Assembly: GCA_948567375.1 (NCBI GenBank)
Contig: OX419758.1
Span: forward strand, 52,085,001-52,149,000
Source: Lunularia cruciata
Lineage: Eukaryota; Streptophyta; Marchantiopsida; Lunulariales; Lunulariaceae
Direction of reading: 5' to 3'
Length of the DNA: 64,000 bases
Shown here: positions 13,130 through 25,255 of the stretch, one piece after another
Layout of the letters: every line of letters begins with the position of its first letter
Position numbering within the stretch: position 1 is the stretch's first letter
Notes under the pieces: generated by a model
What the model was told of the DNA's origin: nothing
Database searches by the model: none
The model's input: the letters and a program-made list of their open reading frames with translations, nothing else
Position numbers and translations under genes: made by a program

Positions 13130-16100
13130 ACGTGCAACTCTCGATAAAATCAAACAAGGAAAAAGGGAATGTACGTGTAAATGCAATAAATTTCAGTTTT
13201 CATAAGTGCAACGGATCTTCAGAACGAACCATTCGATGCAAATTTTTTTTATAATGATTCCAATATGAAATAAATATATTATTTTTAGATGATAAAAAAA
13301 TAAAATATTTTCAGTTTTATGAATACCCTTTGTCTTTCATCAGTTCATCTTAAGTAAAATCTGCATTACCTAAACCCCAACTTTGATTGACTGCAGGTTT
13401 TTGATTCAATAATATTTTTGACTCCATGGATATAAAAATTTGCGTTTATAGAGATTTTGGATAACCTCCATAAGTGTGATATAGAGATCCCAACGGATCA
13501 GAGGTATTGCACTTACTGGAAGTGGGCTGTATATATGTTGTTGTATTTATGTATAAACGTGTTCTTCTACACATTTTATTGTGGGGTCTTTCGAAGGAGC
13601 ACTTTATTAATCTGAAACAAGAATAAAACATAAAATTTTGTGCTCAGTAATTCGATTAGACCAGGGTAGTTCAAGTGGTAATAGAGAGTTGCGGAGAAAA
13701 GTTGCAATTTCGTTTGTGATAGAAAATAGGTTTAGAATTTTAAATGATAACAACTATTAATGATGGGTTTACAGGCTTTATGAGTCAAATCTGGCATTGC
13801 TGCTTGGACTTATTGATCTGCCTTTTATGAGACCTTTCTTTATTTCATTTTGTTTAATCTTAAATTCTTCAACTCGCAGATATATCAGATGCGTTGAGCT
13901 TGTACTAAAGAGCATTAGTAGAGAAATTCTATAGCTGATAGAATTAACATCCTATAGCTGATTGAATTTTACGCCGGAATTTCAACAACGAGGGAGTGGA
14001 CATTCTGTAGTTTCACTACACTATAGAAGTTTAAATAAGTTTCATTTTGACTTCTACTATTTGTTGTTATATAAGCTGTTGGAAAGAAGTTATGAATATC
14101 GATAAACATGTCTCAATGCTTTAAGTTTATCACTATATACGATATGAACTCAAGAACTTTGGAAAATGCCAACCTTATAACTGCCTTCCTTTATTATAGA
14201 GCTCACATTTATAAAATTTACAGCAATTATGAGTTAAAACGCATATCATGTAACGAGGTCTACTTGAGGACATAGATTCCTGTTAGGAGGCATTCAATTA
14301 GTAACTTACTAACATAGATTAGCAATATAGATTTATTCCCTCCTCGTTTTCTCCTACTTAGCTCATCGGCTATCATACTGTACTCAAGTATAAGAAAATC
14401 GTAGTGATTTTCTTTCTTTTTGGTGGATTGATCTCCACGGACTCTCTTCTCATCCTAGATTAAATAGCTTGTCCAGATCCTCATTTATAGCATCTATATG
14501 CTTTATGATATGTTAGGCTACCAGAAAACAACGCTACTATCCTGTTTATGGATAGCCCCTGGTCTCTTTTGCATTGTAATATGTTAGAAAGTGAATGCTT
14601 TCCGGCCGAATCACATTCGGATAGAGTGTGCAGATCTTTCTCAATCGTTGTTTGGATCTAAGTGATCATCTATGTAATAAAGTGAAAAAGATATAGAAAT
14701 ATAATACGATGTCCTTTTTTGCTTTAAGATCCACATTTCTGAGATAGACCACTTTGGCTGGTTTGCATCTGCTGATGTAATCCCTTCAACTCCATGCTTG
14801 GTAAGCAACAGGAAGAGTGACAATGAGAGTCTCACGCTTGTAAGAACTCATAAGTGGAATTGACGTTTAAGATATGTTTCAGTCAAAAATTCATTAACGT
14901 CAGACCATTGATAATTTTTATGAGTTAGAGAGTCTCTCTAAATAGATGGCATCATATTCAAAAGAGTATATTCATAAGCGAATTGGGAATTTCTTCTCGA
15001 TCACCAGAATGACGATTTTATTCACCAAAGACGTATAGATAAAAACTGTTTTATCCTATTACGCCTTGAGCAACCAATAAACACTGAGAATAAAGGTGGC
15101 TGGTATTAATAGAATCCAGGCAATAGAATGACCTCAACAATATTAGAATACTAAGTTGAGTAGGAAGAAACAATTTATACGTATTTCAGATAATCTAAAC
15201 ACTTAAACCAGCGCTATTAGTCTCTCTGGAGAGACCAAAAGAAAAAATAAAATTTAGATAGACATTTGTGTCATACTTAATATTTTGGTATTTTAATTTA
15301 TTCTTTTCCCAGTCATAATATATTAAAAATTACATATTAGTCTATGTTTTTCTCATGAAGGGTTGATTCAAGAGAGGAAAATACATATTTCAAGATATTT
15401 TAATTCGATGTGAATAAAATTCATAGATATTATATGCTCATCATCATTTGCTTGCTTACACGTGTGCAATAGGTCAGAAGCACTCTGTGCTTCTCAGCTC
15501 AAACACCCTATATGCTACATATGATATCACCTTTTCAGAAAAAAATATAGGATATTAGATCAGACATCACTTCGTGTTAGCATCAGCCAGAAATGACGAT
15601 CCCCTTTGTAATCGAATCTTCCTTCTTCTTTTTTGTATAGTTTCTTATCTCAATGAAAGTTGGAATCTCAGTTGCATGGTACTAGTCATAACTTCCAAAT
15701 AGGAGCAACATATGTTATCCAGTTCATTTCAAAAACAAGGAAATACTAGAAATTACTTTTTGACCTTTTATCTTTACAATGCACATTCTGATCAAAAGAA
15801 ATTCACCTTTAAGCCACAACTGTACGTAGGCCATGGCGCAATAGAGACATAACAATATCATTGATCAATCGATAATTTAATCTAGAGTAACAAGCGATGG
15901 TTCTCATTCTCTAATCATACGACTTGATGAGCTGCCACTTTTACTTATCATATGGAATTTCACCCTCAGAAATAGATATTGAGAAAGTGACAAAATCCCA
16001 GGCAACATGAACTACACTTCTTATTCACATTTTAACGATTAGAAAGAGCCCATACGTGCGATTCCATTCCCAACAGGACAAGGGTTCAGGAGAATGAAGA

Positions 16101-16540
16101 AGCCTTGGTCACGAGACTCACAAGAAGCAGCACACACAAACTCGTGGAAAACCAAGCAGGAATGGAAACAAACAGCCAGACCACCTGGCTTACCTACCTC
16201 CATCACCTGAGGTACAGAGATAGGACTATTAATTGCACCTATGGTACTACTTTACTTTGGGGAGTTATTGGCCTCTCTCACTCTTCTCTTGCGCCTCGTG
16301 AGCTTTGCAGTCGAGAGAAGACACAGAGTAAGGGAGAAGGAGATACTGCAGAGTCTAGGGAATTGATAGGCAGTGCTAAAGGTTACCGTACGTTGGCTGC
16401 ACCTAGCCTCGATCACATCATGTTCATCTAGATCTGCCATGCAGAAGAATGTATGAAAGTAAAAGTTCTCAACAATAACTTTGTCTCGAGGAAAAGATAT
16501 ATAGGCAGATAGACTATAACCATTTCAATTCCAACGAGGA

Positions 16541-16690
16541 AGGCGACCGCATGCAATAACAAAGGAGGGAAGACCCATCAAACCGTACAAGGAAAAGGCA
16601 TAGGGCTATGGGCTAAGCCCCAATAGTATGGGTAAGAGGAATCTGCCTTACAGCACATTATCCTAATACTTAATTCTATTGCAGTTCCTA
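16541..16690 (-). repeat. SINE-like dispersed repeat, reverse copy 3
   Basis: The reverse complement carries ggcttagccc, cttgtacggtttgatgggtc and ttccctcctttgttattg, in the same order as copy 1. It is collinear over about 120 bp with scattered substitutions. Confidence 0.55.
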
Positions 16691-19600
16691 GGCTTTGAGA
16701 AAAGGTGCTGGGTGATTAGCCAATGTGTGATTCATAGAAGGAGGTTTCAAGAGGTAGAAATGGTTCTCCGATCCCCTTTTTTGCAATCGTGATTGTATGG
16801 ATATCATCATTTATTAATATTCCATCAAAAGTTTGTAAAATTCTGGAAATTTTGGACTTTAGCAAATAAATAAACATAGAATGTTTGAAAACTAGAATTA
16901 ATTTTGAGTTCGTGAAAAGGACACTGAAATGCTGTATTCGATATCCAGCTAATATGGAATTTGGAGAATGGGACCGGTGGATCTAGACTTACCTTCATAT
17001 TTACATTATAATATGTTTTTTTAATAGAATTCTAATGTTTTTTAGGTTTTCCACCATGCATCACGCTACGACAATTCGTGTTTAATGGCGCTGATAAAAC
17101 ATATTGTATACTGGTTCTTCCAAACCGTGATTATATCAAGCACCTGCATTCTTGTGTGTTGGGCATATCTAGTCCATGGAATAGGGGTCGTAATTCCATT
17201 TGTGCAGATCCCCTAGTCATCCCCAGAGAAAATTTTATCCAGTGTGTAAACAGATGTTCAGTTAAATCTTGGGATTATATCTACGAAATAAGATATATCT
17301 GCTTTTATCCTTTACACAGTTCCACTACATAGTGGATCTCCTCTGAGAGAAGTTAGGCAGGTTTTAGGGATGAAATTTAATACTCTAAACTTTTACGAAG
17401 GTTTGTCATTTATTCAAAAGCTCTAAAAAGGACTTCTTTTCATAACGACTACTTTTCAGAACGTTTTACCTACCTGGAGTTGAGTTTTGGATAATGAAAA
17501 TCCTTATTCCTTACAGTGTTTTAGAGCATCGATAGTAAATTACATTAGGAAAAGAAGAGATCGTCACTGAATGTGGTAAACTAATTTACAAATATCACTA
17601 CGGTAGGTGATTTTTAGGTGTTGTTAACAAAATCTTATAATTATCCAAGATTAGTTATAGATAGATATGCAGATAGTTTAACAAATAGAGTTTCAAAAGA
17701 ATTCCCGCTAAAACATTTAGGTTTATAAAATGATCTGGACTGAAAATATTTTAGTGGTCCATTGCACATAGGGAGACTGCAATTCATTATACTTACCAGC
17801 GTAAGTTACATAGTTCCTGCAAAACTCACAACGCTAATTCAATTTGCACTTATCGAGAGTGGACTGTAATCTTGTAGTTCATCGCCCTCTATTTCCATAG
17901 GCAAATGGAGGATATATGTACAGTAGGAGGCTGGGTAGATGGACGTGGTATATCCTCACAGTCATGAACAATCAACCATGTACTTGTTGATGCGCAACGG
18001 GAATATTCTGATGGGTTTAGTTTTACCATTACCACTAGCTCTCATGCTTGCAGTCACTGCATTCAAAACCATTCTGTGGTGTACAGCACCACTTGGCACC
18101 AGAACTTAGCAGTACTCCTTTCGTGCCACGTGGCAGAACGTGCACCCCTGTGTCATAACCGGCAGTGATGGCTCTGACTTGGCAAGCAAAGTTCTTGTCT
18201 AGACCTACGCAGTTCATGACCCATGATGTTCTGTCAAGATCCTATCCATTACAGTGAACAATGTCTAGCTGGTCATGCGTTCGAGTGCCAGTTAGGACGC
18301 ACGCGCCAAGTCAAGAAACAAGGATTAATGTTGAGTGTGTCTACCAAGTTTGAGGTAATGTTAAGTCCATCTCGAATCTGACTTTGAATCTGAATCTTAA
18401 TTTGGTCATAGACCTACACTCAAATATTTCCATCTCACTCGTGATTGAATAAGTAATAACGAGTGAGTCTACTTGCTCACGCACCTTCATTTGGCATAGC
18501 TTTTTACAAAAGCTCAGTCAAATGAAGAAAAAATACACATCAAATACCATCGAATAGTTAGTTCAGTGGTAAGTCTTTGTACGCATATAATCGAGAGAAT
18601 TCCGAAGATAAATTTCAAGAACAATATTTCACTCGAAGATGCATTCAATAAGCTAATATCAGACAGAATGTATTTGCACGAAGGTCTCCAACTGGCCTAG
18701 TATTTAGTTATATCTGTCCATATATTCAGAGTAAAGGAAAAGCATTCCTAAACTTTTATAAGAACATTTCTGCCAAAGTAACCCTTAATCTCCCTTAACT
18801 GATCATCATCCATTTGAATTCAGTCGAGTTCTCCTTTCTGTATTAAGAACATCAATACTCTCACACTTTTTCCAATGCTACGATAGTTGGGATGACAATC
18901 AAATTATAGTTTTCACTACTCGTAGTGTTTGACTTCCTCACAACCCGTGCTTTTTGTGCATTGTATCTAACTCTTCAGGGCCTCTCAAGGATGCTGAAAA
19001 GTGGTACACATGCATGATTTCTACCTATTCTAGAAGTCGAAGCTTTTATTTCGATGTCGGAGCAGGCTGTGTCGGCAACATCCCTAGACCGAGGTTGCTC
19101 TTGGCAGAGAACCGCCCCACAAGTGCTACGTGGCCCGACGTGGCATCCTCGAGTAATAGCTGGCATGGAGTGAGCTCGTGCTGGCAACCAAATCGTTTGT
19201 CTCAAACTATCTAACGCGGTTGCTCTTGGATTATATGCGTCAAGAGTTCAAGGGATCCGCACGGTTCCTCTTGGACACAGTATGTGAACTGTTCGTGAAA
19301 TTCATTGCCATATAGGACTGACTGACATGCCCCGTCAAGCCCTCAAAGGGTCGGTTAAGTGTTTTTCCTAACTTGGGAGTCGGCCAAGTCGAAGTGCCAA
19401 GTATGGGGGTCGATGAAGTCTATCTCCGTTGTTGCTCTTGGTGATCATGACCAAATTTCAGGTTTAGTAGTAGTTAAAGACTTCTCTAAACCGTTTGTGT
19501 GTGTGTATAATGTTTGATCAACTAGTCCGAACTGCGTGGCATCATCAACTGTGCAGTTAGAGCACAGGTTAGAACTGCATGGTACTAAGGATTGTTCTAC

Positions 19601-20309
19601 CATATCGCCTGGCGAAGAAGGTTTCCCCCCAATTTTTGGCCCTAGTTGAGATTCTTCACTAAGGCTTCTGCCGAATTTTCACTATCGTTTTTATAGAAAT
19701 ACATTCTAAAGTCCATCCCTAAAACAATAAATTGTATTAGCAATGAAAACGAGAAATAACAATATAGGGCCCGAAGGTTACTTTTGAATGGTAATCTTAA
19801 ACATAGAAGATATTCATGTATAACTTCTTCTATTTTCTCTTAATGAAAACTTATGATTCCTGCTCCTTTTTTAAATTCCAGAGATGATTATCTTCCGAAT
19901 CTATTGATTCGAAGTGATAAATATTTGATTTCCTTGGAAGAATTTCCAAAAACGAGTTCATTCCCAATAGAGATTTAACAGAACTCTTCTTTCATCTAAC
20001 CTAGGTGGCCATAGACTATGACGGAAATAAGGTATTGAGGTAGAAAGTTCCTCAGTTACACTCTTGTGGGTATTATCGATCCTCATTTGCTTTAAAAAAA
20101 GGTTATTGCTTTAGTGCGCAGGGATCATCCATTCATACCTTTGGAGTCGAATATCCTGCTATATTGCTGGTATATCGTCCAATTTATGATGTAAGTATGC
20201 GTGAATCGATTGTGCAGTCTTCCTTCTCGGTGGTGGAAAGTATCCTTATATTTGTCCGATTTGAGATGTAATCATGTAAAAAGATCTTTTACATATATTG
20301 GTAAATGAG

Positions 20310-21000
20310 AGCCGTTCAGGGAAGAAGCCGTTCAGGGAACGGGTTATCCAGAACTCATGAAGTGCACAAGTGCACATATTCGATAAACAACATATACATG
20401 AATGACAGTACTAGTGTAGTATGAAAGCTGTAGTGCAAAATGCATCAAAAATAACCTGCAGCAAAAGTATAGGTGTAAAAAAGTAACCTGTAGCAAAGGC
20501 ATAAGTGCAAGAAATTGAGAACACAGAACTACTAATAGACAATAACTAACTTGAAATCGCGAGCAGCAACGCCAACGTTGAAATCGAGAGCAGCAAGGCC
20601 AAGGAAAACGCGAGCCAAGGAAAACGTGAGCGTGGGTTAGAGAGCTGGATGTAAGAGAGCTTGATAGTAGCAAGCATTTTGCGATTATTGCAGCAGAAAC
20701 GGGTAGAAATGTAAGAGTGTAACTATAGCGAAGCGTAAGAGGACAGGATAAAGTATATCACTCCCAGTGCTATGGACACTGGAGTCCGGATACGCTAAAC
20801 AACTGAAGGAAGCAGAAGGCGGCCATAGTAAACCTCCACGATAACACCAACGACTTCATCAGTTCTTCACGCAGTACCGAAGTAGCTGAACAATTGTCAG
20901 TACTCCTCGTCCCAAGTTTCTGCTCGAAAACTCATGAGTGCCAAGGCAAACTCGGTTGCTTCCAACAGCGCCGCTATCAGCAGTAAAACAGCTAGCTATC
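20310..21000 (-). repeat. 3'-terminal repeat region of the Penelope-like element
   Basis: Blocks such as gctaaacaactgaaggaagc, agtttctgctcgaaaactca and caaactcggttgcttcc recur near 57.58-57.68 kb. Reverse-complemented relatives occur at 63.5-63.95 kb. Internally there are short tandem units: an approx. 36-bp unit at about 20453-20520, and gaaatcg-gagcagcaa and ccaaggaaaacg-gag repeats at about 20550-20630. This fits a pseudo-LTR or 3' end of the element; no intact pair of boundaries was found. Confidence 0.55.
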
Positions 21001-21973
21001 AGCAGTGCTAAGTGAAACAACGAACCGTCAGGGGAAGGTTACAGAAATGGAAGGCTACAGAAATGAGCAACTGGAGCTTAAAGTCTTAAAAGAGCAGAAA
21101 TCGGACAAATGCATAATGTATGCATGAACGAAATTGTGAACAAGGGAAAGAAGAAAAAGATCAAAACGCAGGAGAATGTGAGTGATGTGAGACATCCCTC
21201 AAAAAACACCTGCAAGGACAAAGTTTATCAGGGTGAGCAGTGAAAGAGAGCACAAAGAAACCATGAGGAGGTAGTAAGAAAACAAAGGAATGAGCCAGTT
21301 AGAAGAGTCTGAAGCTGAGAGCTAGAGAGCAAAAAATAAAGCAGAGAGCAGAGAACAAGGCAGAACGGACAGGCATGCAGAGGTGGACTAACGAAGGAAC
21401 GCACTACGAGCTAAGCAAGACCTAGAACCCAGATGAGCAGAAAGCAAAGGAGAAGGAGAGGGTTTCGAGGGAAGGATGGCCTTGGGTATTGAGAGAGCCT
21501 CGGGAACTATGAAGGAACCAAGCAAGATTGTCACACGTGTAAGCTGATGCCACGTGTAACTATGCTTCGTATTACTCTGCTTATACCTCTGCTTATAATA
21601 TCGATGTATCCTGGTGTATCCATTATGAACAGGAGAGAACAAATATACTGAAACGCGCAGTCATGTAAGGAGTGTGAGTAACAAGCTGTAATGGAAGACC
21701 TAGAACTCAAAAATACACCATTCCGTTCGAGGGAAACTGAAAATAACAGACTGTTGAAAACACATACAAGGGAACCGTGAAGTAAAACAAACATATGTGA
21801 ATTGGGGCAAAAGGGAAGAAAGTGGATAGTCACATAGCTGAGAATGGGCGATGCATCAAACATGAGACCTGTATATATGTATATGAGAACGGAAACTGTT
21901 CTGACCAGTGCCTAAAGAAACAGTCAGGAATAAGTCCTGATCACCGCTATGGTAAACAAGCCTACAGTGAAAG

Positions 21974-24900
21974 CTAATGGTGTGCTCTAACTAGAGCTCC
22001 CCGCCTGGAAGAAAAAACAGATGTTCTTAAATCTCTATAGATACTAAGCCCAGGAAAACCATGTATATCTTTTTCCATTCGCAAGACAGAGCGAAATTTA
22101 TTCTGGATCATATGAAGAGGGTAATGTTCAGAGATAAAACTATTTATAAATTTTCTACAAGCTGAAAGGAATGATTTTTTGGAATTACATATCCTTCGAT
22201 ATCTAACACACTCCGATTTTATAATACCGAATTTACATTTAGAGGAAATGTCGGAAAAAAATGAGGGAGCGAGATTGTCTTGATTTGAGCAAAGTGAGGT
22301 AGCTCTTTCTTATCATAGATCGAGACAAATATGTTGAATTTGTCTTGGGTAATGCGACAGTCGAGGTAATCACAGTGAGTGCCAAAATGAGTTCTAACTA
22401 GCTCACTAGAAAGTTTGGGATAGATCCCTCCTCCTCTAGCTACATCCTCCATATACATAAAATCCTTGAAATGATCAAGTCCCGAGCCAACCACCAGAAG
22501 ATCATCAACGTATCGTTGAACTTGAGACAGGTCGTGCAACAGTGCAACATCATTAGCATCCAATAGTATGCGGATGAAATCAAGTTCATAGGTGAAGAGG
22601 TATACGTTAGCAACGAAGACAGCACAAGGTGTCCCCATAGGAATCCCAATCTCTTGACGGAAGAGCTGACTCCCAAAAGTAATGTAGAGGTTATCAAAAA
22701 GAAATAGCATCCAACAGATGAGAGTTTCCTCATCAACAGCCATGAATTTGAGATGTTTTGCTGATTGAGAGATATTATTTATGTTTTTAAGCCATCTATA
22801 TTTGAAGTCAAGTGTAGAGGGTTCTACCAGTAACATAGTTTCCCTATGCATAGTGAACCTATAATGGAAGATAGATCGGATGAGAGTAGCCAGCCTTGTT
22901 TTGAGATCGTGAAGGTGGATCTTTGTATAAAGGGTGGTGAAATCAAAACTTTGAAAAAGGACTTTTTCCAGGCCGGCATGAGACTGCTGCAAACCAGAGT
23001 CTGTGGGAGAAGAGGATCTAATCTTGCGCAGTCTTTGCACCTACTCCAGTAAAACGGGAACACCAGAAGAGTCGTCCAAGATCTAGCTAGAGTCCACCAA
23101 CAGCCCCACACGTAAGAATTCAGTCCTCCAGAGGTTGTTTGCAGAAGGTAGCAGTGCTTTGAAGAATGAGCTTAGCCAACGAGAAAGCTCCGATAAAGAA
23201 GTAGAGTAGCCTGCAACAATGAACCTAGGACCAACAGGAGACTTATGGAATTTCCAAGCATAGCAGAAGTAAGGGAGTTTCTCGGAATCCTTGGAAGTGC
23301 GAAAGCCCTGAGAGGTATTGAAACTATGGTGAGTGAATAAGAGATGGGTTTGAGGAAGCAATGAGAGTTTATAGGTTGCCAAAGGAGAATGAAGCTCGTT
23401 AAGTAAATTTTGAATGTAGAAGTGTCTACAGACAAATACAAAATTGTTGGGACACTTGTCCATATAAGTAATAATGAAATGGGACTTAAAATGATGAAGA
23501 AGTTTTCTATCGTGAGATGAAAGGAAAAGAGGGTCTACAGAACTGAAAGCATCTGCAATGGGAGGGAGATTGAGTAAAAGTTGAACTTTTTGTAGAAGGG
23601 TGACTTTCCATTGGTCAAAAATGCCTTTGGTGCCCAGTATGGCTTCATAGTAAAGAACAAAATTGCGAATACAAGTTTGAATCGCAATGAAAGTAGAGGG
23701 GGGAGAGGTGGGTGACATACGAAACTTGGTTCCTCTGGAGAAGAGAAGTGATAGGTTGTAGGAAGGTAAAATCTGAAGTGAAGCTGTAATGACATGCCCG
23801 TGTGAAGGGTTAATGAAACCTGGATGTTTAAGGCAACTGCAAGGGGAAGGAGGAGAGGAAAAGTTGGATAACTTCCGTGATAGTGAAGCAAAGTTAAAAT
23901 GTAAACGGCCTAGGGTTTTTCCATACTTAAAAGCAACGATAAGGATAGTAAATGGGGTACCTGGAGGTAGAGCCTGTAAAACTTCCGGGTCCCTCAACAA
24001 GGATTGCAGGCGAACTTTATCTATCTCCTTGGAGGTAAAAGGGAAAATGATCAAGGTAGGACGAATGTCTGGAGTTGCTCTACGATGCATGAGGTATGGA
24101 GACAGGAAAAGCAGAAGGCGATTGAGGAGTTTAGTGATGTCTGGTGGAGACCTGAGTAAAACTGCAGAAGGAGTAGTTTTAAGGACATGAATGATCCTCA
24201 GCAAGTTCCTCACTCTAAAACGTGCGAGAAAAGAATCAAAGAGGGTATCAGAGTCAAGCATTAAGAAGAGATGAGAAATTCGTCTGAGGTAATCTCTGTA
24301 GGCCTATCGTCTAGAAAGGGGAAAGTTGGCTACAGGGAATGTAGAAAGGGAAGAAAGATCCACAATAGAAGAGACAGACGAAGTGATAGGAGAGAGAAGA
24401 GAAGAATTTTCTCTCTAAAGACGCCTAAGGTTGATGTGAGATGCTCTTCCACGAATATTGTAACCCCTAGGAGCCCAACAGTTGAGGAGACGGATCCAAA
24501 AAAGCTCCTCCGTGTCTGCAAAATCTTTAAATCGAGTACCTGGTGGTACCTGGACCATAGGGAACAGTCGAAAGCCATCGAATCCGAATTTGGCCATTGC
24601 TGCCATCAAGGGAGTAAAATCAAAAGAAGAAGTACGAAGAACAGATAGAGACTTTCCAAGGCGACAATGTTGTTTGAATCTTCAAAATGCAGAACCCGCT
24701 GTTTGGCCCACATAACATTTGCCATTATGTAAAGAATAAATGACATATATCACGCCAAAGTCAAGTAGGGGGTGAAGGGTCGAAACCTGCCCTATATGGC
24801 GAAATCTCAAAGCCCTTAACTGCTGTAGAATAGGATCAGGGTCTGTAGAAAAATGACTGGTGAGCAGCTGTGTCCTAATTGTGAGCCAATCAATTCTCTC

Positions 24901-25055
24901 CAGAGGGAAAGGGAAAGTGTGAGTAAGATTCAGAGTAGAGATGAATCTGAAAGAGATATTGCCATGCAGAGAGGTACCCATATGGGAAAATGTGAGTAAG
25001 AGTCTGAGTAGAGATGGATCTTAAAGAGGTATTACCACACGGAGAGGTGCCCATA
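21974..25055 (-). pseudogene. GIY-YIG + reverse transcriptase ORF of the Penelope-like element
   Basis: Reading from about 24,981 to 22,219 in one frame, five codons are stops: TGA at 24682-24684 and TAG at 24415-24417, 24304-24306, 23083-23085 and 23041-23043. No frameshift occurs until about 22.22 kb; after that the C-terminal part (CVRYRRICNSKKSFLSACRK) reads in another frame to 21,974. The endonuclease shows GVIYVIYSLHNGKCYVGQT, then RFKQH, the catalytic-Glu region EELFWIRLLNCWAPRGYN, then a Ser-rich linker. The CxC/GHV linker is PCSCLKHPGFINPSHGHVIT. RT landmarks are DKCPNNFVFVCRHFYI, LPYFCYAWKFHKSPVGPRFI, motif A FDFTTLYTKI, motif B GIPMGTPCAVFVANVY and motif C QRYVDDLLVV. It is not translatable as it stands. 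The N-terminus is uncertain because a 73-bp duplication shifts the frame there. Confidence 0.85.
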
Positions 25056-25065
25056 TGCAGTATAA
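24919..25065. repeat. 73-bp tandem duplication at the PLE ORF start
   Basis: Two units begin with gtgagtaag at 24919 and 24992 and end with cccatatg; they are similar but not identical. Because 73 is not a multiple of three, the duplication puts the two candidate start codons in different frames. Confidence 0.8.
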
Positions 25066-25164
25066 AGAAGAGGTGAGGTACAGGCGAAAGAGAGTATAAA
25101 TAAACGCGGGGTAGAAAAGTGAGTCATTGAGAAACAGGAAGGCTGACATGGAATAGAACACGGA

Positions 25165-25255
25165 GCTGACGTGTAACCAAATGTGATGCTGACGTGTAAC
25201 CAACGTAATGCTGACCTGTAACCAACCGGGATACTGACGTGTAACCAACTGAAAG
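25165..25255. repeat. 22-24-bp tandem array (gctgacgtgtaaccaa)
   Basis: Four units share the core ctgac(g/c)tgtaaccaa with variable tails. A degenerate fifth unit may lie at 25142. The array sits at the presumed 5' end of the Penelope-like element. Confidence 0.8.

Larger units (their letters stand above)
9700..20300. other. 10.6-kb stretch with no recognisable gene
   Basis: No ORF here carries a domain I recognise. The stretch holds a CT microsatellite near 11.41 kb, an imperfect hairpin near 13.1 kb and a SINE-like copy near 16.6 kb. Short open frames at 11139-11381 (+), 16105-16431 (+) and 18035-18217 (-) were examined and left unassigned. The base composition and lack of motifs suggest old, heavily decayed repeat sequence. 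Confidence 0.5.

Noticed and set aside
16105-16431. 108-aa plus-strand ORF next to a SINE-like repeat
   Set aside because: Composition is not distinctive and no domain is recognised; overlapping frames on both strands are equally open.
18035-18217. Minus-strand 60-aa frame with several Cys residues (KWCCTPQNGFECSDC)
   Set aside because: Could be a small cysteine-rich secreted peptide, but there is no signal peptide, no clear exon partner and no family match I can name.
18540-18620. tRNA-like phrase tagttcagtggtaagtcttt
   Set aside because: An A-box-like stretch only; no acceptor stem, anticodon arm or T-loop could be folded. Similar phrases near 13665 and 63335 fail for the same reason.
24271-24715. 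Plus-strand ORFs of 77-125 aa across the Penelope-like element
   Set aside because: Antisense shadows of the GIY-YIG/linker coding strand.
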